Of a DNA stretch of 64,000 nt, positions 1 through 9,350 are shown in pieces. A program made the position numbers and the translations under genes. Under the pieces are notes generated by a model. The model was not told the origin of the DNA. It saw nothing but the letters and a program-made list of their open reading frames with translations, and ran no database searches. The stretch's first letter is position 1, and the number at the start of each line of letters is the position of its first letter. The DNA is from Clostridia bacterium (lineage in GTDB: Bacteria > Bacillota > Clostridia > Christensenellales > CAAEEZ01). The DNA lies in assembly GCA_900755035.1 (NCBI GenBank), contig CAAEEZ010000001.1:1-64000 (forward strand), read 5' to 3'.

Positions 1-31
1 AAAGGAAAGAGTCCGGTACAATACCGAACTC
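1..31 (-). terminator. Rho-independent terminator of the hyp operon
   Basis: Ten-base inverted repeat (9-18 with 22-31, one G-T pair, 3-nt loop). On the minus strand the stem is followed by a T-rich tail (positions 8 to 1). It lies about 70 nt past the hypA stop, so it probably ends the minus-strand hypB-flavoprotein-hypA transcript. Confidence 0.65.
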
Positions 32-101
32 AATTCCAAATTAATTAATTCAATTTTTTGTCTAAACTTTTGGGTTCACATCAATTCGGGGGTTTATTTT
101 A

Positions 102-446
102 TTAGCAAGCTAATATTTCTTCTATTAAGAATTCTTTTCCAGATAGTATTTCCTTGTCGAAGGAGTTGCAAACAGGGCAATATCCTTTGGTTTGTATTAC
201 GTTAAATATTGCGCCACACTTCTTGCATTTTGCTTCGCTAGGAATAACGTGTATTTCTAGTTTAGTGTCGCTAAACATAGGTTTGCCGTCGATTGCTGCC
301 GGGAAACATTCTTCAAGATATTGCGGGATAATCAGCGAACCTTCGCCAACGCCAAGCGTTATACTTGCTATTTGTTCAAGTCCTTGTTCTTTTGCAATAT
401 CTTCTACCGTTCTTATTACTTCAAAAACGATGCCAAGTTCGTGCAT
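102..446 (-). CDS. hypA: Hydrogenase maturation nickel metallochaperone HypA
   Basis: 114-aa protein matching the HypA family in length and layout. It begins MHELGI, so the conserved His2 nickel ligand is present, and the C-terminal half carries the structural zinc site as two CxxC pairs (CKKC near residue 73 and CPVC near 90). HypA delivers Ni to the large subunit of [NiFe] hydrogenase together with HypB. The start has an AGAGG Shine-Dalgarno. It is the last gene of a three-gene minus-strand operon with an iron-sulfur flavoprotein and hypB. HypC/D/E/F and the hydrogenase itself are not in this window, so they must lie elsewhere if the system is functional. Confidence 0.92.
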   Translation of the reverse strand: MHELGIVFEVIRTVEDIAKEQGLEQIASITLGVGEGSLIIPQYLEECFPAAIDGKPMFSDTKLEIHVIPSEAKCKKCGAIFNVIQTKGYCPVCNSFDKEILSGKEFLIEEILAC

Positions 447-455
447 AATTACCTC

Positions 456-3143
456 TTATTTGAAAATGTCTTTAATAGGACGAGTAACTATTCTGCTAGC
501 TCTCTTAACGGCGTTCTTAGCAACTGCGATAGGTAGTTTTTCGTATACAGGAGCAAAGGTGTTGTATTTCTTTACAAGGTGTATAGCGTCAAACTTACAC
601 TTAGTAGTACATTGTCCACAACCTACGCACTTGAATTCGTCCACGATAACTGCGCCACAGCCTAAGCAACGAGCAGTCTCTTTTTTAAGTTGCTCTTCGG
701 TAAAAGTTGCTCTGGTGTCCTTAAAGGTCTTTTCGTTTTTGTCGATATGTAGTGGCCTTTGTCTTGGGGTAGTGTCAAAACTTCCTTCCTCAATAACAAG
801 GTTCTCTTTGTCAAGCGAGTGATATTCACGTCTATCACGACCAAAGATAAGGCTTTGTCCTTCCCAAACGGTTCTGTGAAGGGAGATAGCGCCTTGTTTT
901 CCTGCTGCAATGGCGTGGATAGCAAATTTAGGACCTGTAAAGCAGTCGCCACCAACGAAGATATCACGTTCACCCGTTGCATAGGTAAATCCGTCGGCAA
1001 CGGCAGTGTTGTTTTTGTTTAGTTGTACGTTAGTACCGTCTAGTAGGTTGCCCCATACGATAGATTGACCAACCGATAGTAGTACGTAGTCGGCAGGAAC
1101 AACGATAGTATCGTTTTCGTCGTAGGTAGGGCTGAATTTGCCGTCAGCGTCAAATACCGATACGCATTTCTTAAATTCAACGCCCGTAACTTTGCCGTTT
1201 TCTACTATGATGCGTTTAGGACCGTAAGAGTTGTTTATTACGATATCTTCGTTTTCTGCCTCTTCGATTTCTTCGTCAAGTGCAGGCATTTCGGTTCTCT
1301 TTTCCAAACAGTACATATTTACGGTGCTTGCGCCCGTTCTAACGGCAGTTCTAGCAACGTCGATAGCAACGTTACCACCACCGATAACTACTACGTTACC
1401 CGATAGTTTTACTTCTTTTCCAAGAGCAACGTTACGCAAGAAGTCTACGCCCGTAATTACTGCTTCGTTGTCTTCGCCTTCTAAGCCAAGTTTTCTACCA
1501 GCCGATGCGCCGATAGCAAGATAGAATGCGTCGTAGCCTTGTTTTCTTAGTTCAGGAATAGTTACGTCCTTACCGACTTCTACGCCCGTCTTAAATTCTA
1601 CGCCCATTTCACGAAGAACGTCAATTTCTGCATCTAGTACGTCCTTTTCTAGTCTGAACGAAGGAATACCAAGGGTAAGCATACCGCCAAGTTTTTCCTC
1701 CTTCTCAAATACGGTAATGGTGTAACCGTCAAGCGCAAGATAATATGCGCAAGATAATCCGGCAGGACCAGAACCTACGATAGCAATCTTTTTCATGCTG
1801 TAATCGTGGCGTTTTTTAGGGATAAATCTAGTTGCTGCGTCCATATCCTTATCAGCAATAAATTTTTTGATTTCGTCTATTGCGATAGGTTTATCGATAG
1901 TGCCACGAGTACAAGCGTCTTCGCACTTGTGAGGGCAAATTCTTCCGCAAACTGCTGGAAGTGGGTTTTCCTTTTTAATTAGTTCAAGAGCCTCGGTATA
2001 TCTACCTTGCGCTGCAAGTTTGATATAACCTTGTACCGCAATGTGAGCAGGGCATTGAGCCTTACAAGGAGCAGTACCCGTTGAAACTTCGTCCTTTCTG
2101 TTGGTTCTATATTCTTTGTTCCATTTTTCTTCACCCCAAGTGTGATCGGATAGTTTAGCGTAATCACGGTCGTCTGGAAGCGGGGTTTTGGTGCAAAGTT
2201 TTTGACCTAGTTGAAGAGCGTTGGTAGGGCAGTTTTCTACGCATTGTCCGCAAGCAACGCAGTTTTCGGTTTTAACCTCTGATACGTAGTTAGAACGAAT
2301 AGCGTCGAATGCGCCATAGTAAGTACCTATTCTCATTGCAAAGCACGAACAAGAACAGCAGTTACAAATTGCAGCCGATTCGCCAAGACCTTCAATGTTT
2401 GGCATTTGGTGCATTAGTCCGTTTTCTTCTGCTTTCTTAAAGATAGCCTCAGCCTCTTCACGAGTGATTTCTCTTGCTCTACCCGTCCTAATATAATATT
2501 CTGCGCCACTACCCATTTGTACGCACATATCGTCCTCTAAGTGTCCGCAACCTTCGCCGATAATTCTACGCGAACGACGGCAAGAACACGGAGCAACCGA
2601 GAATTTGTCGTATTTGTCTAGGTAGTAAGATATTTTTTCGTATTGGCTTGCATTAGGGTCGTCCTTAATAGCCGATTCGATAGGTACGACTCTCATCATG
2701 CTAGAACCAAGTGGAAGGTTAGCAGCAAGCATTTTAACACGGGTTAGGGTGTATTGCTCGAACGCTTTACCTATTTCAGGGTGCTTTTTAACGTTTTCGG
2801 TATTGTTTACCATCATTTCCAAAATGCCGGGAGCAAAAATTTGGATTAGGTATTCGTCAACGCCTTTTTCTTTGTTAGTGTACACTTTGCAAAGACCAAC
2901 CCAAGCCATTTCGTCTAAGATTCTTTTGGTTTCCTCTTCGCTTTTACCGGATTTTTTTGCCATTTCTTCTACGGTTCTTTCCTTTCTAAGTCCCATAAGA
3001 AGAGCCATGTCGGCCATTTCGTCGGTAACGGAGCCTGCTAACGCATAGTACTCAGGAGCATTCTCGTCGATTTTGTTTACCATACCAGGTAAACCGCCTA
3101 TCATTTTGGCAAGTTTTACAATTTTTTTTCTAAGTTCTGCCAT
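456..3143 (-). CDS. Large iron-sulfur flavoprotein, GltD-like NAD(P)H oxidoreductase fused to ferredoxin domains
   Basis: 895 aa with several redox modules. Residues 1-180 look like a winged-helix-type N-terminus; 185-268 contain Cys clusters (PCSC at 185-188; CNCCSCSC at 260-267); 295-305 is a 4Fe-4S ferredoxin motif (CVACGQCVENCP). Residues 360-415 match the N-terminal Fe-S domain of glutamate synthase small subunit/DPD-like proteins (CxxxCP, then CGRICPHKC). A Rossmann FAD motif GSGPAG lies at 457-462, an NAD(P) motif GGGNVA near 588, and a further C-terminal Cys-rich ferredoxin segment near 830-860. The family moves electrons between NAD(P)H and ferredoxin-like partners. Placement between hypB and hypA suggests a link to hydrogen or ferredoxin metabolism, which is inference. 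It starts after a GAGAGG Shine-Dalgarno. I would not assign it as glutamate synthase: no large subunit is adjacent. Confidence 0.8.
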   Translation of the reverse strand: MAELRKKIVKLAKMIGGLPGMVNKIDENAPEYYALAGSVTDEMADMALLMGLRKERTVEEMAKKSGKSEEETKRILDEMAWVGLCKVYTNKEKGVDEYLIQIFAPGILEMMVNNTENVKKHPEIGKAFEQYTLTRVKMLAANLPLGSSMMRVVPIESAIKDDPNASQYEKISYYLDKYDKFSVAPCSCRRSRRIIGEGCGHLEDDMCVQMGSGAEYYIRTGRAREITREEAEAIFKKAEENGLMHQMPNIEGLGESAAICNCCSCSCFAMRIGTYYGAFDAIRSNYVSEVKTENCVACGQCVENCPTNALQLGQKLCTKTPLPDDRDYAKLSDHTWGEEKWNKEYRTNRKDEVSTGTAPCKAQCPAHIAVQGYIKLAAQGRYTEALELIKKENPLPAVCGRICPHKCEDACTRGTIDKPIAIDEIKKFIADKDMDAATRFIPKKRHDYSMKKIAIVGSGPAGLSCAYYLALDGYTITVFEKEEKLGGMLTLGIPSFRLEKDVLDAEIDVLREMGVEFKTGVEVGKDVTIPELRKQGYDAFYLAIGASAGRKLGLEGEDNEAVITGVDFLRNVALGKEVKLSGNVVVIGGGNVAIDVARTAVRTGASTVNMYCLEKRTEMPALDEEIEEAENEDIVINNSYGPKRIIVENGKVTGVEFKKCVSVFDADGKFSPTYDENDTIVVPADYVLLSVGQSIVWGNLLDGTNVQLNKNNTAVADGFTYATGERDIFVGGDCFTGPKFAIHAIAAGKQGAISLHRTVWEGQSLIFGRDRREYHSLDKENLVIEEGSFDTTPRQRPLHIDKNEKTFKDTRATFTEEQLKKETARCLGCGAVIVDEFKCVGCGQCTTKCKFDAIHLVKKYNTFAPVYEKLPIAVAKNAVKRASRIVTRPIKDIFK

Positions 3144-3161
3144 AAATATAACCTCTCTATA

Positions 3162-3827
3162 TTATTTTTTCCATTGAGTTACTTGTTTTCTTATCCAATT
3201 AGCCCAAGCCTCTACGCCTTCGCCTGTTTTAGCGCTAATAGGGAAGATTTCAATATTAGGGTTTAGTTTCTTTACCCTTTCCGTACATTTTTCAATGCTG
3301 AAATCAAAGTACGGCATTACGTCTATTTTGTTGATAATAAGTGCGTCGCATATCGAGAACATAAGCGGATATTTTAGCGGTTTGTCGTCGCCCTCGGGTA
3401 CGCTAAGTATCATTGCGTTTTTAGATGCGCCCGTGTCAAACTCGGCAGGGCACACTAGGTTGCCTATATTTTCAAGTATTGCAAAATCTATTCCTTCAAT
3501 GCCAAGCGCTTCAACGCCTTGTCTTGTCATATCAGCGTCAAGGTGGCACATTCCACCCGTGTGTAGTTGTATAACCTTAGCGCCCGTAGACTGAATAGTT
3601 TTAGCGTCTACGTCAGAGTCGATATCTGCTTCCATAACACCGATACTCATTTCGTCACGAAGAGCCTCGATGGTTCTCGTCAAAGTGGTTGTTTTGCCCG
3701 AGCCTGGTGAGGACATTAGGTTAAGCAAAAAAGTCTTTTGTTCTTTCAAATCCGAGCGAAGAGCGTCTGCGCGTTTTTCGTTGTTTTTGAATACGCTTTC
3801 TTTTACTTCGATTACCTTAAAATCCAT
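3162..3827 (-). CDS. hypB: Hydrogenase nickel incorporation GTPase HypB
   Basis: 221 aa. A P-loop GSPGSGKTT lies near residues 40-48, followed by the SIMIBI-class GTPase motifs (EADIDSDVD, ENIGNLVCP and NKID). HypB hydrolyses GTP to drive nickel insertion with HypA. The N-terminus lacks the His-rich nickel-storage stretch found in some HypB proteins. The GNLVCP segment includes the Cys of the metal-binding G-domain site. The start follows a good AAGGAG Shine-Dalgarno. It is the first gene of the minus-strand operon, 18 nt before the iron-sulfur flavoprotein, with a plausible sigma-A promoter upstream. Confidence 0.93.
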   Translation of the reverse strand: MDFKVIEVKESVFKNNEKRADALRSDLKEQKTFLLNLMSSPGSGKTTTLTRTIEALRDEMSIGVMEADIDSDVDAKTIQSTGAKVIQLHTGGMCHLDADMTRQGVEALGIEGIDFAILENIGNLVCPAEFDTGASKNAMILSVPEGDDKPLKYPLMFSICDALIINKIDVMPYFDFSIEKCTERVKKLNPNIEIFPISAKTGEGVEAWANWIRKQVTQWKK

Positions 3828-3870
3828 TTATTTATCTCCTTTATATTATTAAATTATTGTCTATACACAA

Positions 3871-3900
3871 ATTTTACTATATGATTTTTGATTTTGTCAA
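3871..3900 (-). promoter_or_regulatory. Putative sigma-A promoter of the hyp operon
   Basis: On the minus strand, TTGACA (3900-3895), an 18-nt spacer and TAAAAT (3876-3871). The predicted start is about 40 nt upstream of hypB. Confidence 0.55.
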
Positions 3901-4123
3901 CGGAGGCATAAAAATATTGTTAATGATTTCACTAATAAAAAAGGCATAATAGACAAAAAGCCCCGATTGTTTACTATTTTTAGTAAAAAACAAGAGAAAT
4001 TGCGCGAAAAACACAAAATTTTGCAACGAAAAATTAAAAAATTCGATTATTTTTTGAAAACTTAAAAATATTACCTAATTGACTTAGCGCCTTAAAATTC
4101 GTATAATCTATTTGGAGGCAATT

Positions 4124-4591
4124 ATGAAAAAAACATTGTACGTATTTTTACAATGCACTTGGGGTTTTTTGCAAAGCCTAATGGGATTTTTATATATGCT
4201 TAGGTACGCTAAGTGTAGGCACGAATGGTATTACGGGGCGTACGTAACCTATTTTGATGCGTGGGGTGGTGGTATATCCTTGGGTATGTTCGTTTTCGTT
4301 GCCGAAAACAACGAAAAAATAAGAGAAATACACCGAAAAAAAGGTAACGTATTTGACGAAAAAAGACAAAAAGCAATTCTGGTTCACGAGTACGGACACT
4401 CGATTCAGTCGCTTATTTTAGGACCGTTGTACCTTTTTATCATAGGAATTCCGTCTATGACGTGGGCAAGTTTTAAGCCACTTGTCGAGTATAGAAAAAG
4501 GACGGGCGTAAAGTACACTTCTTTCTATCCTGAAAGGTGGGCAAATCGTCTTGGCGAGTGGGTAACGAAAGAGGTTGCGATAGATAACTAA
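4124..4591 (+). CDS. Small membrane protein with HExxH motif, hypothetical
   Basis: 155 aa, not assigned to a named family. The N-terminus is hydrophobic, and a zinc-metalloprotease-like HEYGH lies near residue 90, next to a second hydrophobic stretch. This arrangement is typical of membrane-embedded or membrane-associated HExxH proteins, but no third ligand can be assigned. I chose the ATG at 4124 because GGAGG (4114-4118) is correctly spaced; an in-frame TTG at 4112 lies within that site. The next gene, also a metalloprotease-like protein, starts 2 nt after its stop, so the two are co-transcribed. Confidence 0.6.
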   Translation: MKKTLYVFLQCTWGFLQSLMGFLYMLRYAKCRHEWYYGAYVTYFDAWGGGISLGMFVFVAENNEKIREIHRKKGNVFDEKRQKAILVHEYGHSIQSLILGPLYLFIIGIPSMTWASFKPLVEYRKRTGVKYTSFYPERWANRLGEWVTKEVAIDN

Positions 4592-4592
4592 T

Positions 4593-5252
4593 ATGGTAGA
4601 GATTGCAAGCATAAAAAGGTCGAATAGGCGTGGAATTACCATTAGGATAGATAAGCAAGGCAACGTAAACGTGTATGCAAGCTATTACGAGAGCGAAGAA
4701 AATATACTTAGGTTTGTTCAAAGCAAGGAAAAGTGGATAGAAAAGCACGTAAATATGGTAAAAGCCTTCTACGCTAAGTACGATACGTCTAATCTAAAAG
4801 AGGGAGATACGGTGTACGTTCTTGGCGTGCCGTATACCTTGAAAATAGGCGATTATAAAAAGGCAGGAATTATAGGAAAAGAGTTCGTTCTCCCCGTAAA
4901 TCAAACAAAAGACGTGGAAAAAAGCCTAAAAAAGTGGTATATGGAAGTGGCAAAAATTCACCTAAGTAAAGTTTTAGAAAAGGAGCTTAGGGGCGAAAAC
5001 GTAACCTTAAAACTAACCTCGGCAAGAGGGAAGTGGGGTAGTATAAATATAAAAGGCGAATTAAGACTAAATTTTAGGCTAATTGCTTGCCCAAATTACG
5101 CAATTAGATACGTTTGTTGTCACGAATTATGCCACCTAAAAGAGATGAATCACTCCCAAAATTTTTATAAACTTTTGGACGAGAGATTCCCTGATAGAAA
5201 AAAGGCTGAAAAGTGGCTAAAAGATAACGCAGGCTTATTAAACGCTTTTTAA
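4593..5252 (+). CDS. YgjP-like (DUF45) metallopeptidase domain protein
   Basis: 219 aa. The C-terminal half has the YgjP/DUF45 signature: RGKWGSIN, then RLIACP, then HELCHLKEMNH with the HExxH zinc site near residue 173, and an FPDRKKAE-type tail. The family is related to SprT/M48-like gluzincins; its cellular substrate is unknown. The start codon sits 1 nt after the upstream HExxH gene, indicating translational coupling. The stop precedes the promoter of gatC. Confidence 0.85.
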   Translation: MVEIASIKRSNRRGITIRIDKQGNVNVYASYYESEENILRFVQSKEKWIEKHVNMVKAFYAKYDTSNLKEGDTVYVLGVPYTLKIGDYKKAGIIGKEFVLPVNQTKDVEKSLKKWYMEVAKIHLSKVLEKELRGENVTLKLTSARGKWGSINIKGELRLNFRLIACPNYAIRYVCCHELCHLKEMNHSQNFYKLLDERFPDRKKAEKWLKDNAGLLNAF

Positions 5253-5274
5253 CCTTAGGCGCAATCTAAAAAGA

Positions 5275-5303
5275 TTGACATAAACGCCAACTAATAGTAA
5301 AAT
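5275..5303 (+). promoter_or_regulatory. Sigma-A promoter of gatCAB
   Basis: TTGACA at 5275-5280, 17-nt spacer, TAAAAT at 5298-5303. gatC starts at 5336 behind AAAGGAG (5323-5329), leaving a leader of about 25 nt. Confidence 0.75.
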
Positions 5304-5335
5304 CTTATAGTAGTAAATTTCTTAAAGGAGTTACA

Positions 5336-5614
5336 ATGAGTAAAGTAGATTTAGAGTATTTGGAAGTTTTAAGCAAACTTAAACTTTCCGATAGCGAAAA
5401 GGCTCAGTTCGAAAAAGATTTCGACAAGATTATCGATTTCGTAAACGAGATAGCCGAAGTAAATACCGACGCAGTTTCTGACAAGGTAAAGGCAATTCCT
5501 CTTTCTATGCTAAGAGAGGACGAGGCGAAGGAAAGTATGGCAAGAGAAGCCGTATTACAAAATGCGCCTAAGCAAAAGGACGGATGTTACGTAACTCCGC
5601 TGGTGGTTGAATAA
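5336..5614 (+). CDS. gatC: Asp-tRNA(Asn)/Glu-tRNA(Gln) amidotransferase subunit C
   Basis: 92 aa, usual GatC length. The N-terminus (VDLEYLEVLSKLKLSDSE) and the PLSMLREDE segment are typical. GatC stabilises the GatA-GatB complex that converts mischarged Glu-tRNA(Gln) or Asp-tRNA(Asn) to the correct amidated form. It is first in the gatCAB operon with a strong Shine-Dalgarno, and its stop overlaps the gatA start by 1 nt. Confidence 0.93.
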   Translation: MSKVDLEYLEVLSKLKLSDSEKAQFEKDFDKIIDFVNEIAEVNTDAVSDKVKAIPLSMLREDEAKESMAREAVLQNAPKQKDGCYVTPLVVE

Positions 5615-7035
5615 TGTACGAGAATATGGCTGTTAAAGAGCTAGTAGAAGGAATTAAAAGCCAAAAATTTACTAGCGAAAGCGTAGTAAAATATTTTGCC
5701 GAAGTTTGCGAGAAGAAAAAGGATAACAACGCAGTTATCGAAGTTTTCGACGACGCTATCGTAAAGGCAAGAGAGATTGACGAAAGAATAAAGAAGGGCG
5801 AAGAGGTTGGTAAACTTGCAGGACTACCTATTGCGTTTAAGGATAATATCCTAATAGAAGGAAAAAAGGCAAGTTGCGCTAGCAATTTCTTAACCGATTT
5901 CGTTGCGCCTTACTCTGCAACTATTGTTAAAAACCTAGTTAAAGAGGATGCTATCCCGTTTGCGAGAACAAATATGGACGAGTTTGCTATGGGTGGAAGT
6001 TGCGAAAATACCATTTACGGCGCTTGCAAAAACGCTTGCGACGAAACGAGAGTTTCTGGTGGTTCGTCAGGTGGTAGCGCAGTAGCAGTTGCTAGCGGTA
6101 TGTGTCCCGTTGCAATCGGTAGCGATACGGGTGGCAGTATTCGTCAACCTGCGTCGTTTAACGGAATAGTAGGCATTAAGCCAACTTACGGCACGGTTTC
6201 AAGATACGGTATGGTTGCGTTTGCTAGTAGCCTAGACCAAGCCTCTCCGTTTACTAAAACCATAGAGGACAACGAGTTTATCCTTAGAATTATGGCAGGT
6301 AAGGACTACAACGACGGCACGACCATTGATAATAAGTTCGAAAAGAGAAGTTCGAGCGAGCCGTACAAAATAGGACTAATCAAAGAGATTATGGATATGG
6401 CTGATACTTTGCCAGAGTACGATAATTTCAAAAGGGCAATAGACCTATTAAAAGAGAGTGGTGTGGAGCTTGTTAGCGTGGATATCCCTCATATTAAAAA
6501 ATCGCTTGCTTGCTACTATATAATTGCGCCTGCTGAGGCTACTTCGAACCTTGCTAGATTTGACGGTGTTAAGTATTCTAAGCGTAGCAAGGAATCTACC
6601 GACCTAGATAGCGTGTACGTACTTAGCCGTAGCGAAGGCTTTGGCAAAGAAGTAAAAAGAAGAATAATGCTAGGCAACTTCGTGCTTTCTAGCGGATATT
6701 TCGACGCATACTACAACAAAGCAAGAAAGGTGCAAAGTTTAATTAGACAAGAGTTTGCCGAGGCGTTTACTAAATGCGACGCTATAATGATGCCAACCAC
6801 GACGGGCGAAGCGTTCAAGATAGGCGAAAAGATAGACGACCCCGTATCTATGTACCTAGAAGATTTGTTCACCGTTCCTGCAAATATTGCGGGCGTACCT
6901 GCTATTAGCGTGCCTTACGCTAAGGGTAAAAACGGATTGCCGTTAGGTATGCAATTCTACGGAGCAAACGAAACGGAAGAAACCTTGTACGAAATTGCAA
7001 CTGAGTTTGAAAAAATAATGGGAGGTAAAGCGTAA
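5614..7035 (+). CDS. gatA: Asp-tRNA(Asn)/Glu-tRNA(Gln) amidotransferase subunit A
   Basis: 473 aa, full length. It is an amidase-signature enzyme: the catalytic Lys is in AFKDN near residue 75, and the Gly/Ser-rich signature with the cis-Ser and nucleophile Ser lies around GGSSGGSA and DTGGSIRQP. It releases ammonia from glutamine and channels it to GatB. Start and stop overlap gatC and gatB by 1 nt each, so translation is coupled. Confidence 0.96.
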   Translation: MYENMAVKELVEGIKSQKFTSESVVKYFAEVCEKKKDNNAVIEVFDDAIVKAREIDERIKKGEEVGKLAGLPIAFKDNILIEGKKASCASNFLTDFVAPYSATIVKNLVKEDAIPFARTNMDEFAMGGSCENTIYGACKNACDETRVSGGSSGGSAVAVASGMCPVAIGSDTGGSIRQPASFNGIVGIKPTYGTVSRYGMVAFASSLDQASPFTKTIEDNEFILRIMAGKDYNDGTTIDNKFEKRSSSEPYKIGLIKEIMDMADTLPEYDNFKRAIDLLKESGVELVSVDIPHIKKSLACYYIIAPAEATSNLARFDGVKYSKRSKESTDLDSVYVLSRSEGFGKEVKRRIMLGNFVLSSGYFDAYYNKARKVQSLIRQEFAEAFTKCDAIMMPTTTGEAFKIGEKIDDPVSMYLEDLFTVPANIAGVPAISVPYAKGKNGLPLGMQFYGANETEETLYEIATEFEKIMGGKA

Positions 7036-8450
7036 TGCAAGAATTTGACGTAGTAATCGGTCTTGAAATTCACGCCGAATTAAATACGGCGACTAAGGTG
7101 TTCTGCAACTGTAAAAACGAGTTTGGTTGCGAGCCAAATACTAATACTTGCCCCGTTTGTACGGGTATGCCTGGTGCTTTACCTATTATCAATAAAAAGG
7201 CGGTAGAATATTGCATTAAAGCAGGACTATGTTTTGGTTGCGATATAAACGACTACGCCGTATTCGAGCGTAAAAACTACTTCTATCCCGACCTAAGCAA
7301 AGCGTACCAAATAAGCCAACTTGTATATCCACTATGTCTAAACGGTGGCGTAAAACTTTCTAACGGCAGATTTATTAGGCTAAATCGTATTCACCTAGAA
7401 GAAGATGCCGGAAAACTTATCCACTTAGGAAAAGATGAAGGCACGCTAGTAGACTATAACCGTGGTGGAACGCCACTAATCGAAATGGTAACCGAGCCTG
7501 ATATCACGTCTAGCGAAGAGGCTGTCGAGCTACTTAAAAAGATGAAAGAAGCGCTTATTTTCTCGGGCATAGCAAACTGCAAAATGGAAGAAGGCGGTAT
7601 GCGTTGCGACACGAATATTTCCTTAAAGCCACGTGGAAGCAAGGAGTTTGGTACTAGAACCGAGATGAAGAACATTAACTCGTTCAAGAGCGTAGCAAGG
7701 GCTATCGAATACGAAATAAACCGTCAAGCAAAGGTGCTTAGAGCAGGTGGTGTAATAGAGCAAGAAACTAGAAAATGGGACGACGAAAAGGGCAAGAACT
7801 TCGTAATGAGAACTAAGGAGCAAGCCCAAGATTACAGATATTTCCCAGACCCTGATATTTTGCCTATCACGATAACGAAAGAGGACGTAGAAAAAATAAA
7901 GGAAACTATGCCTATGCTTCCTGACGAAAGAAGGAATATGTACGTGGAAAAATACGGACTACCTACTTACGACGCTGAAATATTGACTTCTTCGAAATAC
8001 GTATCCGACTACTTTGAAAATTGCGTTGCTTTGTACTCTGAACCTAAGAAAATAAGCAACTGGATAATGGTGGAACTATTAAAAATAGTAAAAGACCAAG
8101 AAGAATTCGTATTCCCGATTAGCGAAAAGGATTTGACTACTATTATAAAAATGGTAGAAGACAAAAAGATAAACAAAACTACGGGCGTAAAACTACTTAA
8201 TATGGTTATTGAAAGCGGAAAAGACCCTATGACGATAGCGAAAGAAAGCAAGATGTTAGAGGGCGTATCCGAGCAAGAAATAGAAAATATCCTAATTAAC
8301 GTAAGAGATAACAACCCGAAAGTTGTAGAGGACTACAAGAAAGACCCTAACAAAGTAAAAGGCTTTATTATCGGTCAAGTTATGAGAGCAACGGGCGGAA
8401 AGGCAAACAACGCCGTAATAGTAGCTTTAATACCTAAGGTATTCGATTAA
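7035..8450 (+). CDS. gatB: Asp-tRNA(Asn)/Glu-tRNA(Gln) amidotransferase subunit B
   Basis: 471 aa, full length. The N-terminal kinase-like catalytic domain shows GLEIHAEL near the start, the zinc ligands CNC...CPVC near residues 28-41, and the HLEEDAGK motif. The C-terminal YqeY-like tail ends in GGKANNAVIV. GatB activates the tRNA-bound Glu/Asp by phosphorylation and binds the tRNA. It is the last gene of the operon, followed 5 nt later by a clear terminator. Confidence 0.96.
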   Translation: MQEFDVVIGLEIHAELNTATKVFCNCKNEFGCEPNTNTCPVCTGMPGALPIINKKAVEYCIKAGLCFGCDINDYAVFERKNYFYPDLSKAYQISQLVYPLCLNGGVKLSNGRFIRLNRIHLEEDAGKLIHLGKDEGTLVDYNRGGTPLIEMVTEPDITSSEEAVELLKKMKEALIFSGIANCKMEEGGMRCDTNISLKPRGSKEFGTRTEMKNINSFKSVARAIEYEINRQAKVLRAGGVIEQETRKWDDEKGKNFVMRTKEQAQDYRYFPDPDILPITITKEDVEKIKETMPMLPDERRNMYVEKYGLPTYDAEILTSSKYVSDYFENCVALYSEPKKISNWIMVELLKIVKDQEEFVFPISEKDLTTIIKMVEDKKINKTTGVKLLNMVIESGKDPMTIAKESKMLEGVSEQEIENILINVRDNNPKVVEDYKKDPNKVKGFIIGQVMRATGGKANNAVIVALIPKVFD

Positions 8451-8455
8451 AAATT

Positions 8456-8478
8456 GCCCGACGATAGTCGGGCGTTTT
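8456..8478 (+). terminator. Rho-independent terminator after gatB
   Basis: Perfect 7-bp stem GCCCGAC / GTCGGGC with GATA loop, followed by GTTTT. Confidence 0.85.
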
Positions 8479-8672
8479 AATAGGATTTAATAGCAAAAAC
8501 GCTTTTATCTAGGTGCAATTTGAATATCCGTAGTAAACGGAAGGTAGGGAAGATAAATAATATTTGCTAGGCTATTGACTAATAATTTAATAGCACTAAT
8601 ATAGCAGGTAATGTAGCGTTTTTACGATATATGAAGTGTAAAATAGAAGTGTTTACACGTAGAGGAGAAAGT

Positions 8673-9350
8673 ATGAAACTTACCGTAATAGGATGCCACG
8701 GACCGTACACATTAAAAGAGGGCGAAGCAACAAGTTGTTATTACGTACAGACGAAAGATAAAAATTTTGCCTTGGATTTTGGCAGTGGAGCAATAGCGAA
8801 CTTAGGGCTAGATAGAATAAAAAAACTAGATTATATTTTTTTGTCGCACCTACACTTTGACCATACTAGCGATATGCTAACGCTAAGATATTTGCTTAAC
8901 GATTTAGGTAAGAAAATAACAGTAATTACCGAAAAATGCGATAGCGAGTGGTACAAACTGCTTACCGAAAATACCTTTATCGAAGTAATCAACGTTCAGG
9001 ATAAGCAAACCATCAGTCTAGGCGACGTTACCCTTTCGTTTTTTAGGACTAAGCACCCTATGGACAATTTGGGCGTTAGGCTAAGTAGCCAAGGGAAAAC
9101 GTTAGTGTACACGGGGGATACTTCCTACTACGACGGCATAGAAAACGACTTAGTAGGTGCAGATTTGGTACTGATTGACGCCTGTCAAAACGACACGTTC
9201 AAAGGGCCACACCTAAGGGCAGTCGATGCTATACTCTTAAAGGAAAAGGTAGGTGGAAAGTTCGTGCTGACGCATAAAAACAAGTACGACGTAAAGGTGG
9301 ATATCGAAGGGATATTTGTTGCTGACGAATTTGCAGAATACGAGGTTTAA
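8673..9350 (+). CDS. MBL-fold metallo-hydrolase
   Basis: 225 aa from the ATG at 8673, chosen because AGGAGA lies just upstream; an in-frame start at 8631 would add 14 unlikely residues. The metallo-beta-lactamase fold is shown by HLHFDH (zinc site 1 and 2), KHPMD, TGDTSY, and a C-terminal TH. The layout resembles RNase Z/ribonuclease BN-like or CPSF-like hydrolases, but without a diagnostic arm domain. Substrate unknown. It stands alone: gatB's terminator precedes it and a bidirectional hairpin follows. Confidence 0.8.
   Translation: MKLTVIGCHGPYTLKEGEATSCYYVQTKDKNFALDFGSGAIANLGLDRIKKLDYIFLSHLHFDHTSDMLTLRYLLNDLGKKITVITEKCDSEWYKLLTENTFIEVINVQDKQTISLGDVTLSFFRTKHPMDNLGVRLSSQGKTLVYTGDTSYYDGIENDLVGADLVLIDACQNDTFKGPHLRAVDAILLKEKVGGKFVLTHKNKYDVKVDIEGIFVADEFAEYEV

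Noticed and set aside
154..822. 222-aa plus-strand ORF over hypA and the flavoprotein
   Set aside because: Antisense shadow of two clearly coding genes; composition is Ser/Leu-rich as expected of reverse reading.
8479..8672. tRNA or riboswitch between gatB and the MBL gene
   Set aside because: Only a distant 9-bp inverted repeat (AAAAACGCT / AGCGTTTTT) was seen; no cloverleaf or known aptamer motif.
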